NCBI GenBank assembly: GCA_036005845.1
Contig: DASYQD010000155.1
Coordinates: 1 to 10,058 of the forward strand
DNA: 10,058 nucleotides
Origin: DASYQD01 sp036005845
GTDB lineage: Bacteria > Acidobacteriota > Thermoanaerobaculia > Multivoradales > JAIOJS01
Direction of reading: 5' to 3'
Shown: piece by piece, positions 1 through 7,600 of the stretch
Layout: the number at the start of each line of letters is the position of its first letter
Numbering within the stretch: position 1 is the first letter of the stretch
Program-made: the position numbers and the translations under genes
Notes under the pieces: generated by a model
The model's database searches: none
The model's input: only the letters and a program-made list of their open reading frames with translations
What the model was told of the DNA's origin: nothing

Positions 1-501
1 TCGGCGGCGAGGTCCGCGGCGGGCGTCGGCGAACGTCTCGCGAAGACGCGAGCCGGTCTGAGGCCGCGGGCGGTCAGACCGGAGTACGCGAGCTCGCGGT
101 TTCGTGCCCCGCCTCCAAGCGGCCTCAGACAATCGCCGACGCGTTCACCGCCGCGGACCTCGCCGCCGAGTAAGTTGGGTTCCCAGGCCGCGCTCAAGGG
201 CCGCCGCCACTCCCACCGGCCCGCCCCGCCTTGGCACGACAAAAGGAGAAGCCACTCTGGAACTCCTCTCTTTCAACGCTCCAGCCCGTCCAACAACCTG
301 CCGCAGAGTAGCGACGCTCACCCAACGAGTCTGCCTCCGTCGACCAGGGGTGGAGCGCGAGTTGCGACGGGAAAGTCGGCGGCGCGCATCCCGGCACCCG
401 AGCGGCACGAGGATACGAGTCTCGCCTCAGCAAGCGAGCGCGAGGTGGAGCGCCTAATTCACCACGGCAGCACGCGAGCTCGCCAACAGGACGCCCGACA
501 T
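1..501. other. Stretch without a recognisable gene
   Basis: I see no credible gene here. Several reading frames stay open for 60-170 codons on both strands, as expected at this G+C content. Their conceptual products are Arg/Pro/Ser-rich and carry no family motif. The left edge holds a cluster of small palindromes, listed separately. An 11-bp word (ACGCGAGCTCG) occurs at 86-96 and again at 472-482. The rest looks like intergenic DNA or a gene remnant too decayed to name. Plus-strand frame 1 is open from the left edge to 513, so a plus-strand gene entering from outside cannot be ruled out, though I recognise nothing in it. Confidence 0.5.
34..98. repeat. Cluster of three adjacent palindromes
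   Basis: Three inverted repeats lie almost end to end. CTCGCG (37-42) pairs with CGCGAG (47-52) around an AAGA loop; CGTCT (34-38) with AGACG (44-48) is an alternative pairing. CCGGTCTGA (53-61) pairs with TCAGACCGG (74-82) and can be extended inward by CCG/CGG (64-66 with 71-73) across a two-base bulge. CGCGAGCTCGCG (87-98) is a perfect 12-bp palindrome. The structures are seen directly. A role as terminator of a gene to the left, or as a repeat element, is a guess; no long T-run follows, only GTTT at 99-102. Confidence 0.55.
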
Positions 502-704
502 CCACCCATGTAGGCGGGCGCTCAGCGGATCCGGAGGCCGCCGCAGCGGCACCTCCGGAACGCGCTTATTCGGCTGGTGCGGGTCCACAACAGAAGCGGC
601 GCGTGCAGGTGGAGGCCGGCCCTCCTGCTCTCATCAAGCACTGTAGGCCGGCCGGTGCCGCAGCGGCGGCCTCCGGATCCGCTCCGCGCCCGCCGGCCGG
701 GTGG
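502..704. repeat. Long imperfect inverted repeat (REP/MITE-like)
   Basis: The arms at 524-552 and 655-683 are reverse complements at 28 of 29 positions. The pairing continues outward: GGCGGGCGC (513-521) with GCGCCCGCC (686-694), then CCACCC (502-507) with GGGTGG (699-704), with short mismatched gaps between. About 43 base pairs are thus possible around a centre of roughly 100 bases. The left arm also folds on itself: 531-541 pairs with 546-558 across a CA bulge and a CGCA loop. The centre contains the smaller hairpin GGAGG (611-615)/CCTCC (621-625). The repeat starts 35 bp past the stop of the M24 peptidase gene. It resembles a pair of REP-type palindromes or a small non-autonomous element; no clear target-site duplication is visible. 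It could also protect or terminate the peptidase mRNA. Confidence 0.75.
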
Positions 705-738
705 TCAACGGCGTGCGCAGCTCACGACACAAGTCGAG

Positions 739-1923
739 TCAGAGCCGCAACAATTCCCGCTGCGGCTCGGCGCCCGTGACCTCGGCCTTCTCGGGCGTCA
801 AGGCAACGTTGATCTCGAGCCGTACGCCGAAGTCCCCTTCGAAGTAAATCCCCGGCTCGATCGAGAACCCCGTCATCGGCAACAACGGCCGCGTGTCGTG
901 AGTCTCGAGGTTGTCCATGTTGGCGCCCTGCCCGTGGTCCGACATGCCGATCGAGTGGCCGGTGCGGTGGATGAACTTCTCGCCGTAACCCGCCGCCACG
1001 ATCGGCCCGCGCGCCGCGTCGTCGACCTCGTACCCGCGCACCGTCGTGTGCGGGTACCGCGACGTCACCAACTCGACCGCGGCGTCGCGGCCGGCGGCGA
1101 CGGTGCGGAAGATCTCCTGCTGGCGCTCTGTCGGCGCCGGCGCGCACACCCCGCACCACGTGATGTCGGCGTAGACGCTCCCCTCGGCTTTCTCCTTGGC
1201 GAACAGATCGATCAGCAGGAAGTCGCCGCGCTTGATCGATGAGCTCGTCCCCGGCCCCGGCCGGTAATGCGGGTCCGCGCTGTGGGCGTTGACGCCGACG
1301 ATCGGCGCGTCCTCGGCCCACAAGCCGGCGGCCTCGAAACGCTCGAGGATGAACTGCTGCACCGCGAGCTCGTCGTCCTCGCCGCCGGCGCGCAGCTTGT
1401 CGAACACGCGGTCGAAGGCGGAGCGCACGATCTCGTGCAGATGCGTGCAGGCGCGGCGGTGGCCGGCGAGCTGCGCAGGGCTCCAGGTGGCGGCGAAACG
1501 CTGGACCAGGTCGGCCGAGGAGACGAGCTCGACTCCCCGCCCGCGCAGGAATTCCGCGGTGCCGGCGTCGAGCCGCGACACGTTCGGGATCTGGTTGTCC
1601 GGGCTGTACTGGGCGACGAGCCGCTTGATGCCGCTTACGAGGTGCGAGAGCGCGACGGCGTGCTCGCCCCAGGTGAGGTAGTAGCGCTGCTCGCCCGGCA
1701 AGTGCGAAAGCATCGCCGGCTCGAGGCGGTGGTGGAGCTTGCTCGGAAGCCCGACGCGCGGAATGAGGTAGTAACAGCGCCGGCTGACGAAGTGGCGGCC
1801 GGCGAGACCGAGGAGCTCGAGGCTCACCGGGTCGTTGTTCTGGAAGCAGACGAACAGCCAGGCGTCGGCCCCGGCTTCGGCGATGGCTTGCTGGATCTCG
1901 GGGATGCGCTGCGGGTCGAGCAT
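739..1923 (-). CDS. M24-family metallopeptidase (Xaa-Pro aminopeptidase/prolidase-like)
   Basis: A 394-residue cytoplasmic protein of the creatinase/aminopeptidase-P ('pita-bread') fold. An N-terminal creatinase-like domain covers about residues 1-145 and the M24 catalytic domain about 155-390. All five expected dinuclear-metal ligands are present in order: Asp239 (LLID), Asp253 (YADIT), His323 (TGHSIG), Glu356 (SIEPG) and Glu370 (RLEI). An active peptidase that removes N-terminal residues before proline, or splits Xaa-Pro dipeptides, is therefore likely. The exact substrate cannot be read from sequence, because creatinases and other non-peptidase members share the fold. The ATG at 1921-1923 has no clear Shine-Dalgarno sequence and lies 10 bp after the RNase D stop, so the gene is probably translated from the same mRNA. 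The stop is TGA. A long inverted repeat begins 35 bp beyond it. Confidence 0.9.
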   Translation of the reverse strand: MLDPQRIPEIQQAIAEAGADAWLFVCFQNNDPVSLELLGLAGRHFVSRRCYYLIPRVGLPSKLHHRLEPAMLSHLPGEQRYYLTWGEHAVALSHLVSGIKRLVAQYSPDNQIPNVSRLDAGTAEFLRGRGVELVSSADLVQRFAATWSPAQLAGHRRACTHLHEIVRSAFDRVFDKLRAGGEDDELAVQQFILERFEAAGLWAEDAPIVGVNAHSADPHYRPGPGTSSSIKRGDFLLIDLFAKEKAEGSVYADITWCGVCAPAPTERQQEIFRTVAAGRDAAVELVTSRYPHTTVRGYEVDDAARGPIVAAGYGEKFIHRTGHSIGMSDHGQGANMDNLETHDTRPLLPMTGFSIEPGIYFEGDFGVRLEINVALTPEKAEVTGAEPQRELLRL

Positions 1924-1933
1924 GCGCGCGATG

Positions 1934-3082
1934 CTACGGCATGACGCCCTTGCTGCGCGCCTCTTCCAGCAGGGGTGCGAGGTCGTTGCCGATCTGCTCC
2001 CAGCGCCAACCGGCGAGGGCGGGGGGCGGCAGAGCGGCGGCGGGGCAGGTCAAGAGGTGCTTGAGGTCGCGGCGGCTGGCGAGCAGCGTCGGCGTGACGC
2101 CGATCGTCTCGGCGCGCTGGCGCACGACTTCGACGAGCCGGTCGAGCAGCTCGCGGCCGCGCTCGTCGCGCGCTCCCTTCGGCCGCGGCGCCGGCATCTC
2201 TTCGGCGGGAAGATGACGCGCTTCGCGGATCAAGCGCAGCAGGGTCTCGCCGTAGCGCTCGATCTGTTTCGGCGGCAGCTCGGGAGTGCCGGCGAGGTCG
2301 GCGAGGGCCTGCGGCTGGCGGCGCGCCATCGTCACCATCGCTGCCTCCTTGAGCACGAAGTTGCGCGGCAGGTCGCGCTCGCGGGCTTGGCGCTCGCGCC
2401 AGGCCGCCAGCGCGCGCAGCGCCGCGAGCTGGCGCCGGTCGAGACTGCCCAAACCGCCGAGCCGCAGGTACGCGTCTTCGGGCGGCGGCAGGAAGCGGGC
2501 GGGCTCGCGCAGGCGCTGCGCCTCCTCGAGCAGCCAGGCGAGGCGCCCGCGCTCCTCGAGCTTCGGCCGCAGCTGGCGGTAGAGCGGCAGCAGCAGCTCG
2601 ACGTCCTGCGCCGCGTACTCGACCTGCGCCGCCGAGAGCGGCCGGCGCAGCCAGTCGGTGCGCGTCTCGCCCTTCGCCAGCTCGATGCCGAGCAGCTCGC
2701 GCACCAGGCGCTGATAGCTCATCGCCGACTCGTAGCCGACGAGCGCCGCCGCGCCCTGGGTGTCGAAGAGCGGCGCCGGGAACTCGCCGAAGCGGTGGAA
2801 GAGCACCTCCATGTCCTCGCTGGGCGAATGCGCTACCTTGACGATCGAGGGATCGGCGAGCACGGCGCGCAGCGGCTCGAGGTCGGCGAGGGCCACCGGG
2901 TCGAGGAGCGTGCTGTGGGCGCCGTCGGCGACCTGCAGCAGGCCGAGGCGCGGGAAGAACGTGCGCTCGCGGACGAATTCGCTGTCGATGCCGAGGACGG
3001 GCGCCTGCCGCCAGCGCGCGGCCGCCGCCGCGAGCGCCTCCGGCGTGTCCACCCACTCGACCGGCGTCCCCAGCTGCGTCAT
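1934..3082 (-). CDS. rnd: Ribonuclease D (DEDDy 3'-5' exoribonuclease with HRDC domain)
   Basis: A 382-residue exoribonuclease that trims the 3' ends of tRNA precursors and other small RNAs; E. coli RNase D is of similar size (375 residues). Residues about 8-170 form the DEDDy exonuclease: DSEF gives Asp33 and Glu35, SEDME gives Asp90, and YAAQD gives Tyr156 and Asp160, so the full catalytic set is intact. An HRDC domain follows at about 213-292 (SLDRRQLAAL onward), then a second HRDC-like segment at about 305-370, as in the E. coli enzyme. I chose the ATG at 3080-3082 because the N-terminus then matches the family (a short lead into the VDTPEAL region). An in-frame GTG at 3119-3121 would add 13 residues; neither start has a good Shine-Dalgarno sequence. 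It is the first gene of a two-gene unit with the M24 peptidase and is divergent from the SDR gene. Confidence 0.93.
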   Translation of the reverse strand: MTQLGTPVEWVDTPEALAAAAARWRQAPVLGIDSEFVRERTFFPRLGLLQVADGAHSTLLDPVALADLEPLRAVLADPSIVKVAHSPSEDMEVLFHRFGEFPAPLFDTQGAAALVGYESAMSYQRLVRELLGIELAKGETRTDWLRRPLSAAQVEYAAQDVELLLPLYRQLRPKLEERGRLAWLLEEAQRLREPARFLPPPEDAYLRLGGLGSLDRRQLAALRALAAWRERQARERDLPRNFVLKEAAMVTMARRQPQALADLAGTPELPPKQIERYGETLLRLIREARHLPAEEMPAPRPKGARDERGRELLDRLVEVVRQRAETIGVTPTLLASRRDLKHLLTCPAAALPPPALAGWRWEQIGNDLAPLLEEARSKGVMP

Positions 3083-3226
3083 CGCCGCGCAGCAAACAGA
3101 GCGGAGCGAAGCGTCCGCCACATCGCGTCGAGCGTATCAAGCCGTCTGCCATCTCGACCGGCCGGCGCGAACGAACGGGGCGCGGAGGGAGCGGCCTTGT
3201 GGCAGACTCGCCGCGAGGTCTTCGAG
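3083..3226. promoter_or_regulatory. Divergent intergenic region between RNase D and SDR genes
   Basis: These 144 bp separate two genes transcribed away from each other, so promoters in both directions are expected here or overlapping its edges. A TTGATA word on the minus strand (plus positions 3136-3141) could be a -35 box for RNase D, but no convincing -10 partner is seen. No operator-like palindrome stands out. The assignment rests on gene layout, not on a recognised motif. Confidence 0.4.
3215..3218 (+). promoter_or_regulatory. Ribosome binding site of the SDR gene
   Basis: GAGG sits 8 bases before the ATG at 3227-3229. It supports that start over the TTG at 3197-3199 that lies in the same frame. 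Confidence 0.6.
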
Positions 3227-4087
3227 ATGTTCCAGAGCGATCTGTTGCGCGGCGAAGTGGTGCTCATCACCGGTGGCGGCACCGGCCTCGGCAAGGCGAT
3301 GGCGCAGCGCTGCGCCGAGCTCGGCGCCGCGGTGGCGATCTGTGGCCGCCGCGGCGAGGTGGCGGAGACGGCGGCGCGCGAGATCGCCGCCGCGACCGGC
3401 GCCGAGGTCATGGGCAGCGCCTGCGACGTGCGCAAGTTCGAGGAGGTCGAGGCCTGGGTCTCCGCAACTGTGGCGCGCTTCGGCCGCATCACCTCGCTGG
3501 TCAACAACGCCGCCGGCAACTTCCTCGCCCGCACCGAGTCGCTGTCGCCCAACGCCTTCCGCACCGTCGTCGACATCGTGCTCGCCGGCAGCTTCCACGC
3601 CACGCTGGCGGCGGGGCGGCAGATGATCGCGCAGGGCGAGGGCGGCAACGTGCTGTCGATCGTCACCACCTACGCGTGGACGGGCTCCGCGTTCGTGGTG
3701 CCGAGCGCCTGCGCCAAGGCAGGCGTGCTGGCGATGACGCGCAGCCTCGCCGTCGAGTGGGGCGCGCACCGCATCCGCTGCAACGCCATCGCACCCGGGC
3801 CGATCCCCACCGAAGGGGCCTTCTCACGGCTGATCCCGCCTGGCGTGCGCGAGATCGGGCTGCGCAAGGTGCCGCTCGGGCGGTTCGGCGAGCCGCGCGA
3901 GCTCGCCGACCTGGCGGCGTTCCTGCTCAGCCCGGGCAGCGGCTACGTCAATGGCGAGGTGGTCACCATCGACGGCGGCGAGTGGATGAACGGCGGCGAG
4001 TTCAACTACTTCACCCAGCTGCCGCGCGAGCAGCTCGATGCCGGGTTCGCGGCGTTGCGCGAAGGGACGAAGAAGCGCGGCGAGTGA
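3227..4087 (+). CDS. SDR oxidoreductase, 2,4-dienoyl-CoA reductase-like
   Basis: A 286-residue classical-size short-chain dehydrogenase/reductase. The nucleotide-binding motif TGGGTGLG is at residues 15-22, and Arg41/Arg42 after the second strand favour NADPH. NNAAGN is at 93-98. The usual YxxxK is replaced by SACAK (Ser160, Lys164). Tyr149 lies 15 residues before Lys164, and Asn98 lies 51 before Tyr149. These spacings equal those of the Asn148/Tyr199/Ser210/Lys214 active site described for human mitochondrial 2,4-dienoyl-CoA reductase. The APGPI..TEG stretch (189-197) is also typical of that group. The likely role is NADPH-dependent reduction of 2,4-dienoyl-CoA esters during beta-oxidation of unsaturated fatty acids; another enoyl or acyl-CoA reductase remains possible. 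The start is set by GAGG 8 bases upstream and by the family-like MFQSDLL N-terminus. It converges on the HAMP gene, with a hairpin between them. Confidence 0.88.
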   Translation: MFQSDLLRGEVVLITGGGTGLGKAMAQRCAELGAAVAICGRRGEVAETAAREIAAATGAEVMGSACDVRKFEEVEAWVSATVARFGRITSLVNNAAGNFLARTESLSPNAFRTVVDIVLAGSFHATLAAGRQMIAQGEGGNVLSIVTTYAWTGSAFVVPSACAKAGVLAMTRSLAVEWGAHRIRCNAIAPGPIPTEGAFSRLIPPGVREIGLRKVPLGRFGEPRELADLAAFLLSPGSGYVNGEVVTIDGGEWMNGGEFNYFTQLPREQLDAGFAALREGTKKRGE

Positions 4088-4148
4088 AGCGGCGAGGGCG
4101 GTGATCGCCGCGGCATCGAGTCCCCTTCGTCGCTGCGCCCCTCGGGAC

Positions 4149-4188
4149 TGAGCCCCACGCGCGCACGGGCGTGTGCGCCGTGGGCTCA
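4149..4188. terminator. Hairpin between convergent genes, possible bidirectional terminator
   Basis: TGAGCCC (4149-4155) pairs with GGGCTCA (4182-4188), and the stem continues inward with small bulges (CACG.CGCGCAC against GTGTGCGCCGTG) around a GGGC loop. It lies 61 bp after the SDR stop, and its right arm contains the stop codon of the HAMP gene on the other strand. No T-run follows on either strand, so if it terminates transcription it is not a textbook intrinsic terminator. Confidence 0.45.
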
Positions 4189-4644
4189 GACCTCGTGGCC
4201 GCGCAGCGGCGCGCCCTGTATCGGCTCGGCGATGAGCGGCGCCACGGGGCGCTGACGCTGCCGCAGGCCATCGAGCATCTGCGCGAAGGCGAGCTCGACC
4301 TCCTTGATGCGCGGGTCGGTGGCGCGCAGGCGCAGGCCGCTGTCGAGGTCGCCGTCGCGCACCCTGTCGAGGGCGCGCCGCACGGCGATCCACGGGCCGG
4401 CGAGGCGGTGGGTGGTGAACACCGCCAGCGCGATCACCGCCAGGACGGAGAGCGCTGCCTGGATGATGATCACGGTTCGTAGCTGTGCCGCGCCCGCGTC
4501 GCCGGCGCGCTCGGCGAACAGCCAGTAGCTCGACAGCGACGCCACGACGATGGCGGCGATGGTGACTATCAGCCAGAGGCCGGCGAAGCGCACCACGTAG
4601 GGCAGCGTGTGGCGGAGACCCGAACCACGAATCTTTTTGGCCAT
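4186..4644 (-). CDS. Small two-helix membrane protein with HAMP domain
   Basis: A 152-residue inner-membrane protein. A short basic N-terminus (MAKKIRGSGLRH) precedes membrane helix 1 (about 18-40). A loop of only about 16 residues leads to helix 2 (about 57-77), and then a HAMP-type region (about 77-130) with the expected THRLAGP start (Pro84), the DGDL turn (97-100) and a Glu (115) opening the second helix. HAMP domains relay signals from a membrane sensor to a cytoplasmic output, but no kinase, cyclase or methyl-accepting domain follows; about 20 residues remain. It could act through a partner or be a stand-alone signal or assembly factor. The ATG is preceded by GAGGAG (plus positions 4653-4658) at 8 bases. 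It starts 38 bp after the stop of the large FG-GAP gene on the same strand, so co-transcription is plausible. Confidence 0.75.
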   Translation of the reverse strand: MAKKIRGSGLRHTLPYVVRFAGLWLIVTIAAIVVASLSSYWLFAERAGDAGAAQLRTVIIIQAALSVLAVIALAVFTTHRLAGPWIAVRRALDRVRDGDLDSGLRLRATDPRIKEVELAFAQMLDGLRQRQRPVAPLIAEPIQGAPLRGHEV

Positions 4645-4682
4645 GGCGCGCGCTCCTCGCGGCGGATCGATGTGGCGGGATT

Positions 4683-7600
4683 CTACTGCCGGCGCGAAAC
4701 GCCGCTCTGTGCTGTGGATCGCTCGGCTTCGGCGGGCGCGCCGGCGGGCGGCACGTCGCGGGTCAGCCAGCGCTCGACGTACTCGCGATGGAAGGCGTCG
4801 TCGGGGTAGCGCTCGCCCGGCGCGTAGGGGTAGGCGCGCATGGCGCGGAAGGGGAGCGGCTCCATCTGCGCGCCGTCGCCGGTGTTGCGGTCCGCGTCCT
4901 TGTCCCAGCCGTGGCTCTCGAGGAAGACGGTGCGCCTGAAGCCGGGCCGCGGCGGCGGCAGCGCGCGGGCGTCGAAGGTGAGCGCCACCTCGTCGCCGGC
5001 GGCGAGGATGGCGAGGCGGTCATCGGGCGCGGCGAGCAGCTCGCGCACGTCGCCGTACCGCGTGTAGCGGCCGGGGAAGGGAAGCCAGGGCGAGTCCTGG
5101 CTGACGCGCGCGTAGTCGTAAGCGTGCGGCGCGTTGGGCGCGCGGCGGGCGAGGTGCGAGAAGCCGCGGCGGTGAAGCTCGGCGGTCATGGGGAGGAGCT
5201 GCGCCACGACCTGCGGCTCGTCGTCGGCCGGCGTCGTCGTCCAGGCGATGCGGTCCCAGTGGAGCCACTGGCCGCTGACGATGCGCAGCCGATGCGCGCC
5301 CGCGGGCAACCGTGGCGTGTCGACGACCATCGTCTTCGTCTTGCCGGCGGGGAAGCCCATCGCCGGCATCAGCGGCTGCCAGCCGGCGGCGGTCTCGACC
5401 TCGAGGCGCGGCGGCGTCGGCGCGAGATCGCTGCGCTGCGCCACCGCCAGGTTGAGGCTGGCGTCGGCGGGGAAGATCCAGCCGTCGAGCAGGAGACGCA
5501 CCGGCGCGGCCGGCGCCTCGCCGAGGTCGAAGGTGAACGACCACGGCTTCGCGGCGACGCCCTGGTAGACGCTCTTCTCGTAGCCGTCGGCGTAGACCTC
5601 GTCGCGTGCGCGCACGGCGGCGGTGGCATCCTCGCCGCGGCCGTCCCTCGCCGCGGCGACGGGCCGCACGGCGCGGCTGCCGAGCACCTTTTCCGGCTGC
5701 GACTCGCCGGGGACGACGCGCAGGTTGCTCGCCACCTCGACACCGTCGGGTGCATCGACGACCCACAGCCGCACGTGGTCGAAGTACGCCGCCTCCCAGA
5801 GCTCTTCGGTGAGGCGAAGGTCGTAGACGCCCTCGCGCGGCGCGGCGCCCTCGACCTTCACCAGCTCAGAGGGGTCGGCGCCTGCGTAGACGCCCGGCGC
5901 GAGCGGCAGCCCGATGGGCGCGTTCCACAGCAGGTCGGTGACGAACGCGACCTCGCTGCCGTTCCATGCGTAGAGGAACGGACAGCTCCCCTTGAGCACC
6001 TGCTCCTCGACGATGCGCTGGTCGCCCGCGACGTCGAGGCGGTCCTGCGGCACGCCGTTGGTCCACACGACACGCAGCAGCGGCGCCTTGCGGCGGCTGC
6101 CGAGGCCGATGTGGGTGACGCCCGCCTGCCCATCCGAGTGCACCTCGCGCAATTGGTAGGCGGCGCCGTCGCGCACCTCGACCATCGCGCCGAGGCCGAA
6201 GAGATTGTTCTTGCCGTTGCCCTGGTCGACCCCACGCAGCCGTACCGCGAGCCAGTGGTTCTTGTTGCCGCCGCGGTTCTCGATCCAGCAGTAGCCGCCC
6301 TCCTTGGCGCCGGTGACGCCGAGGGCGACGATGTCCAGGTCGCCGTCGCCGTCGAGGTCGGCAACGCCGAGCGCGCCGGTCGGCCGCGGGCTCGGCGGGG
6401 ACAGCTCGACGAAGCGGACGGCGCCGGGTTGCTGAAGGAAGACGTGCACGCCGCTCGAGCTCGCCGCCACCAGGTCGAGCCGGCCGTCATTGTCCACGTC
6501 GGCGGCGACCAGCCCGAGGGCGATCGCACCGGCGACGTCGAGCTGCGGCCCGGCCTCGAAGCGCCCGCCGCGGTTGAGGAACAGCCGAAGCTTCGCGCCG
6601 CCGGCAAGGACGACGTCGAGACGGCCGTCGTTGTCGAAGTCCGCAGTGGTGACCAGGTTCGCGGCGCCGGTCTTGTCGAGCCCGGCCGGCTTGATGGCGG
6701 CGAACGTCCCCTGGCGCCGGTTGTCGAGGACGATCAAACCGCCCTTGCCGGCGAACAGCAAGTCGAGGTCGCCGTCGCGGTCGAGATCGCTCGCGACGAC
6801 GTCGTCGGCGCCCGCCGGCGCACCGCGCAGCGCCTGCTTGCCCACCGCGACCAGCGGCCCCGAGAGCGCGTTGCGCAGCAGCTCGACGCCGTGCTCGCCG
6901 GCCGCGGCGAGGTCGAGGTCGCCTTCGCTGTCGTAGTCGAGCGCCGCCACCGCCGTGCCCGGCACCTTGTCGAGCCCGAAGCTCGACGTCGCGGTGGTGA
7001 AGCCGCCCTTGCCGTTGCCGCGCCAGGCGGCGAGACCGTCGCCGCCGGCGCCCACAAGGTCCCAGGCGCCGTCGTTGTCGAGGTCGACGGCGAGCAGCCG
7101 CTCGGTGCGCGGCGACGCGGGGCCGATCACCGTCGCCTTCCAGGCCGAGCTCGACCGTTGGGCGCCGAAGCGGAGCACCAGCTCGGCGTTCTCGACGGTG
7201 GCGAAGTCGGGGCGCTCGTCGCCGTCGAAGTCGGCGATGGCAATTGCCGCCGGGACTTCGGGCGTGCGCCGCGGAGCGATCGAGTGCACGACCCAGCTCA
7301 GGGGCGCCGGCGCGCCGAACGACGTCGGCGGCGGCTCGTCGCGGAAGCGCACGACCGGCCGCCCTTGTACGTTGGTCGTCAGCTCGGTGAGCCCCTGCTG
7401 GTAGAGCGGCGTCGGCTTGAGCACGTTCTCCAGCCGCAGCGCCGGCACGCGCGCCTTGGCGACGTCGCCCTCCTTCAGCGCGGCGACGACGGCATCGAAG
7501 GCGGTGCGCGCCTGCGGGCTCACCTGCCACAGCAACTCGCCGACGCGCAGGAACGCCGCGGTCGCCGCCGTACGGTCGCCGCGCGCGATCGCCCGCTGCC

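Noticed and set aside
104..513. Overlapping open frames of 87-117 codons on both strands
   Set aside because: Products are Arg/Pro/Ser-rich, lack motifs and have no convincing ribosome binding sites; they fit chance open frames in GC-rich DNA.
450..521. Possible integron attC-like site (GCGCCTAATTC ... TAGGCGGGCGC)
   Set aside because: Only five bases pair between the outer elements, and the R'/R'' core sequences of attC sites are absent.
577..1242. 221-codon plus-strand open frame
   Set aside because: It covers the inverted repeat and the antisense of the M24 catalytic domain; no family features.
1835..3226. Plus-strand open frame running in phase into the SDR gene, as if encoding a 460-residue N-terminal extension
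   Set aside because: It is antisense to the M24 and RNase D genes, whose motifs are intact. The extension is low-complexity Arg/Ala/Leu-rich, and the SDR has its own family-like start with GAGG at the right distance.
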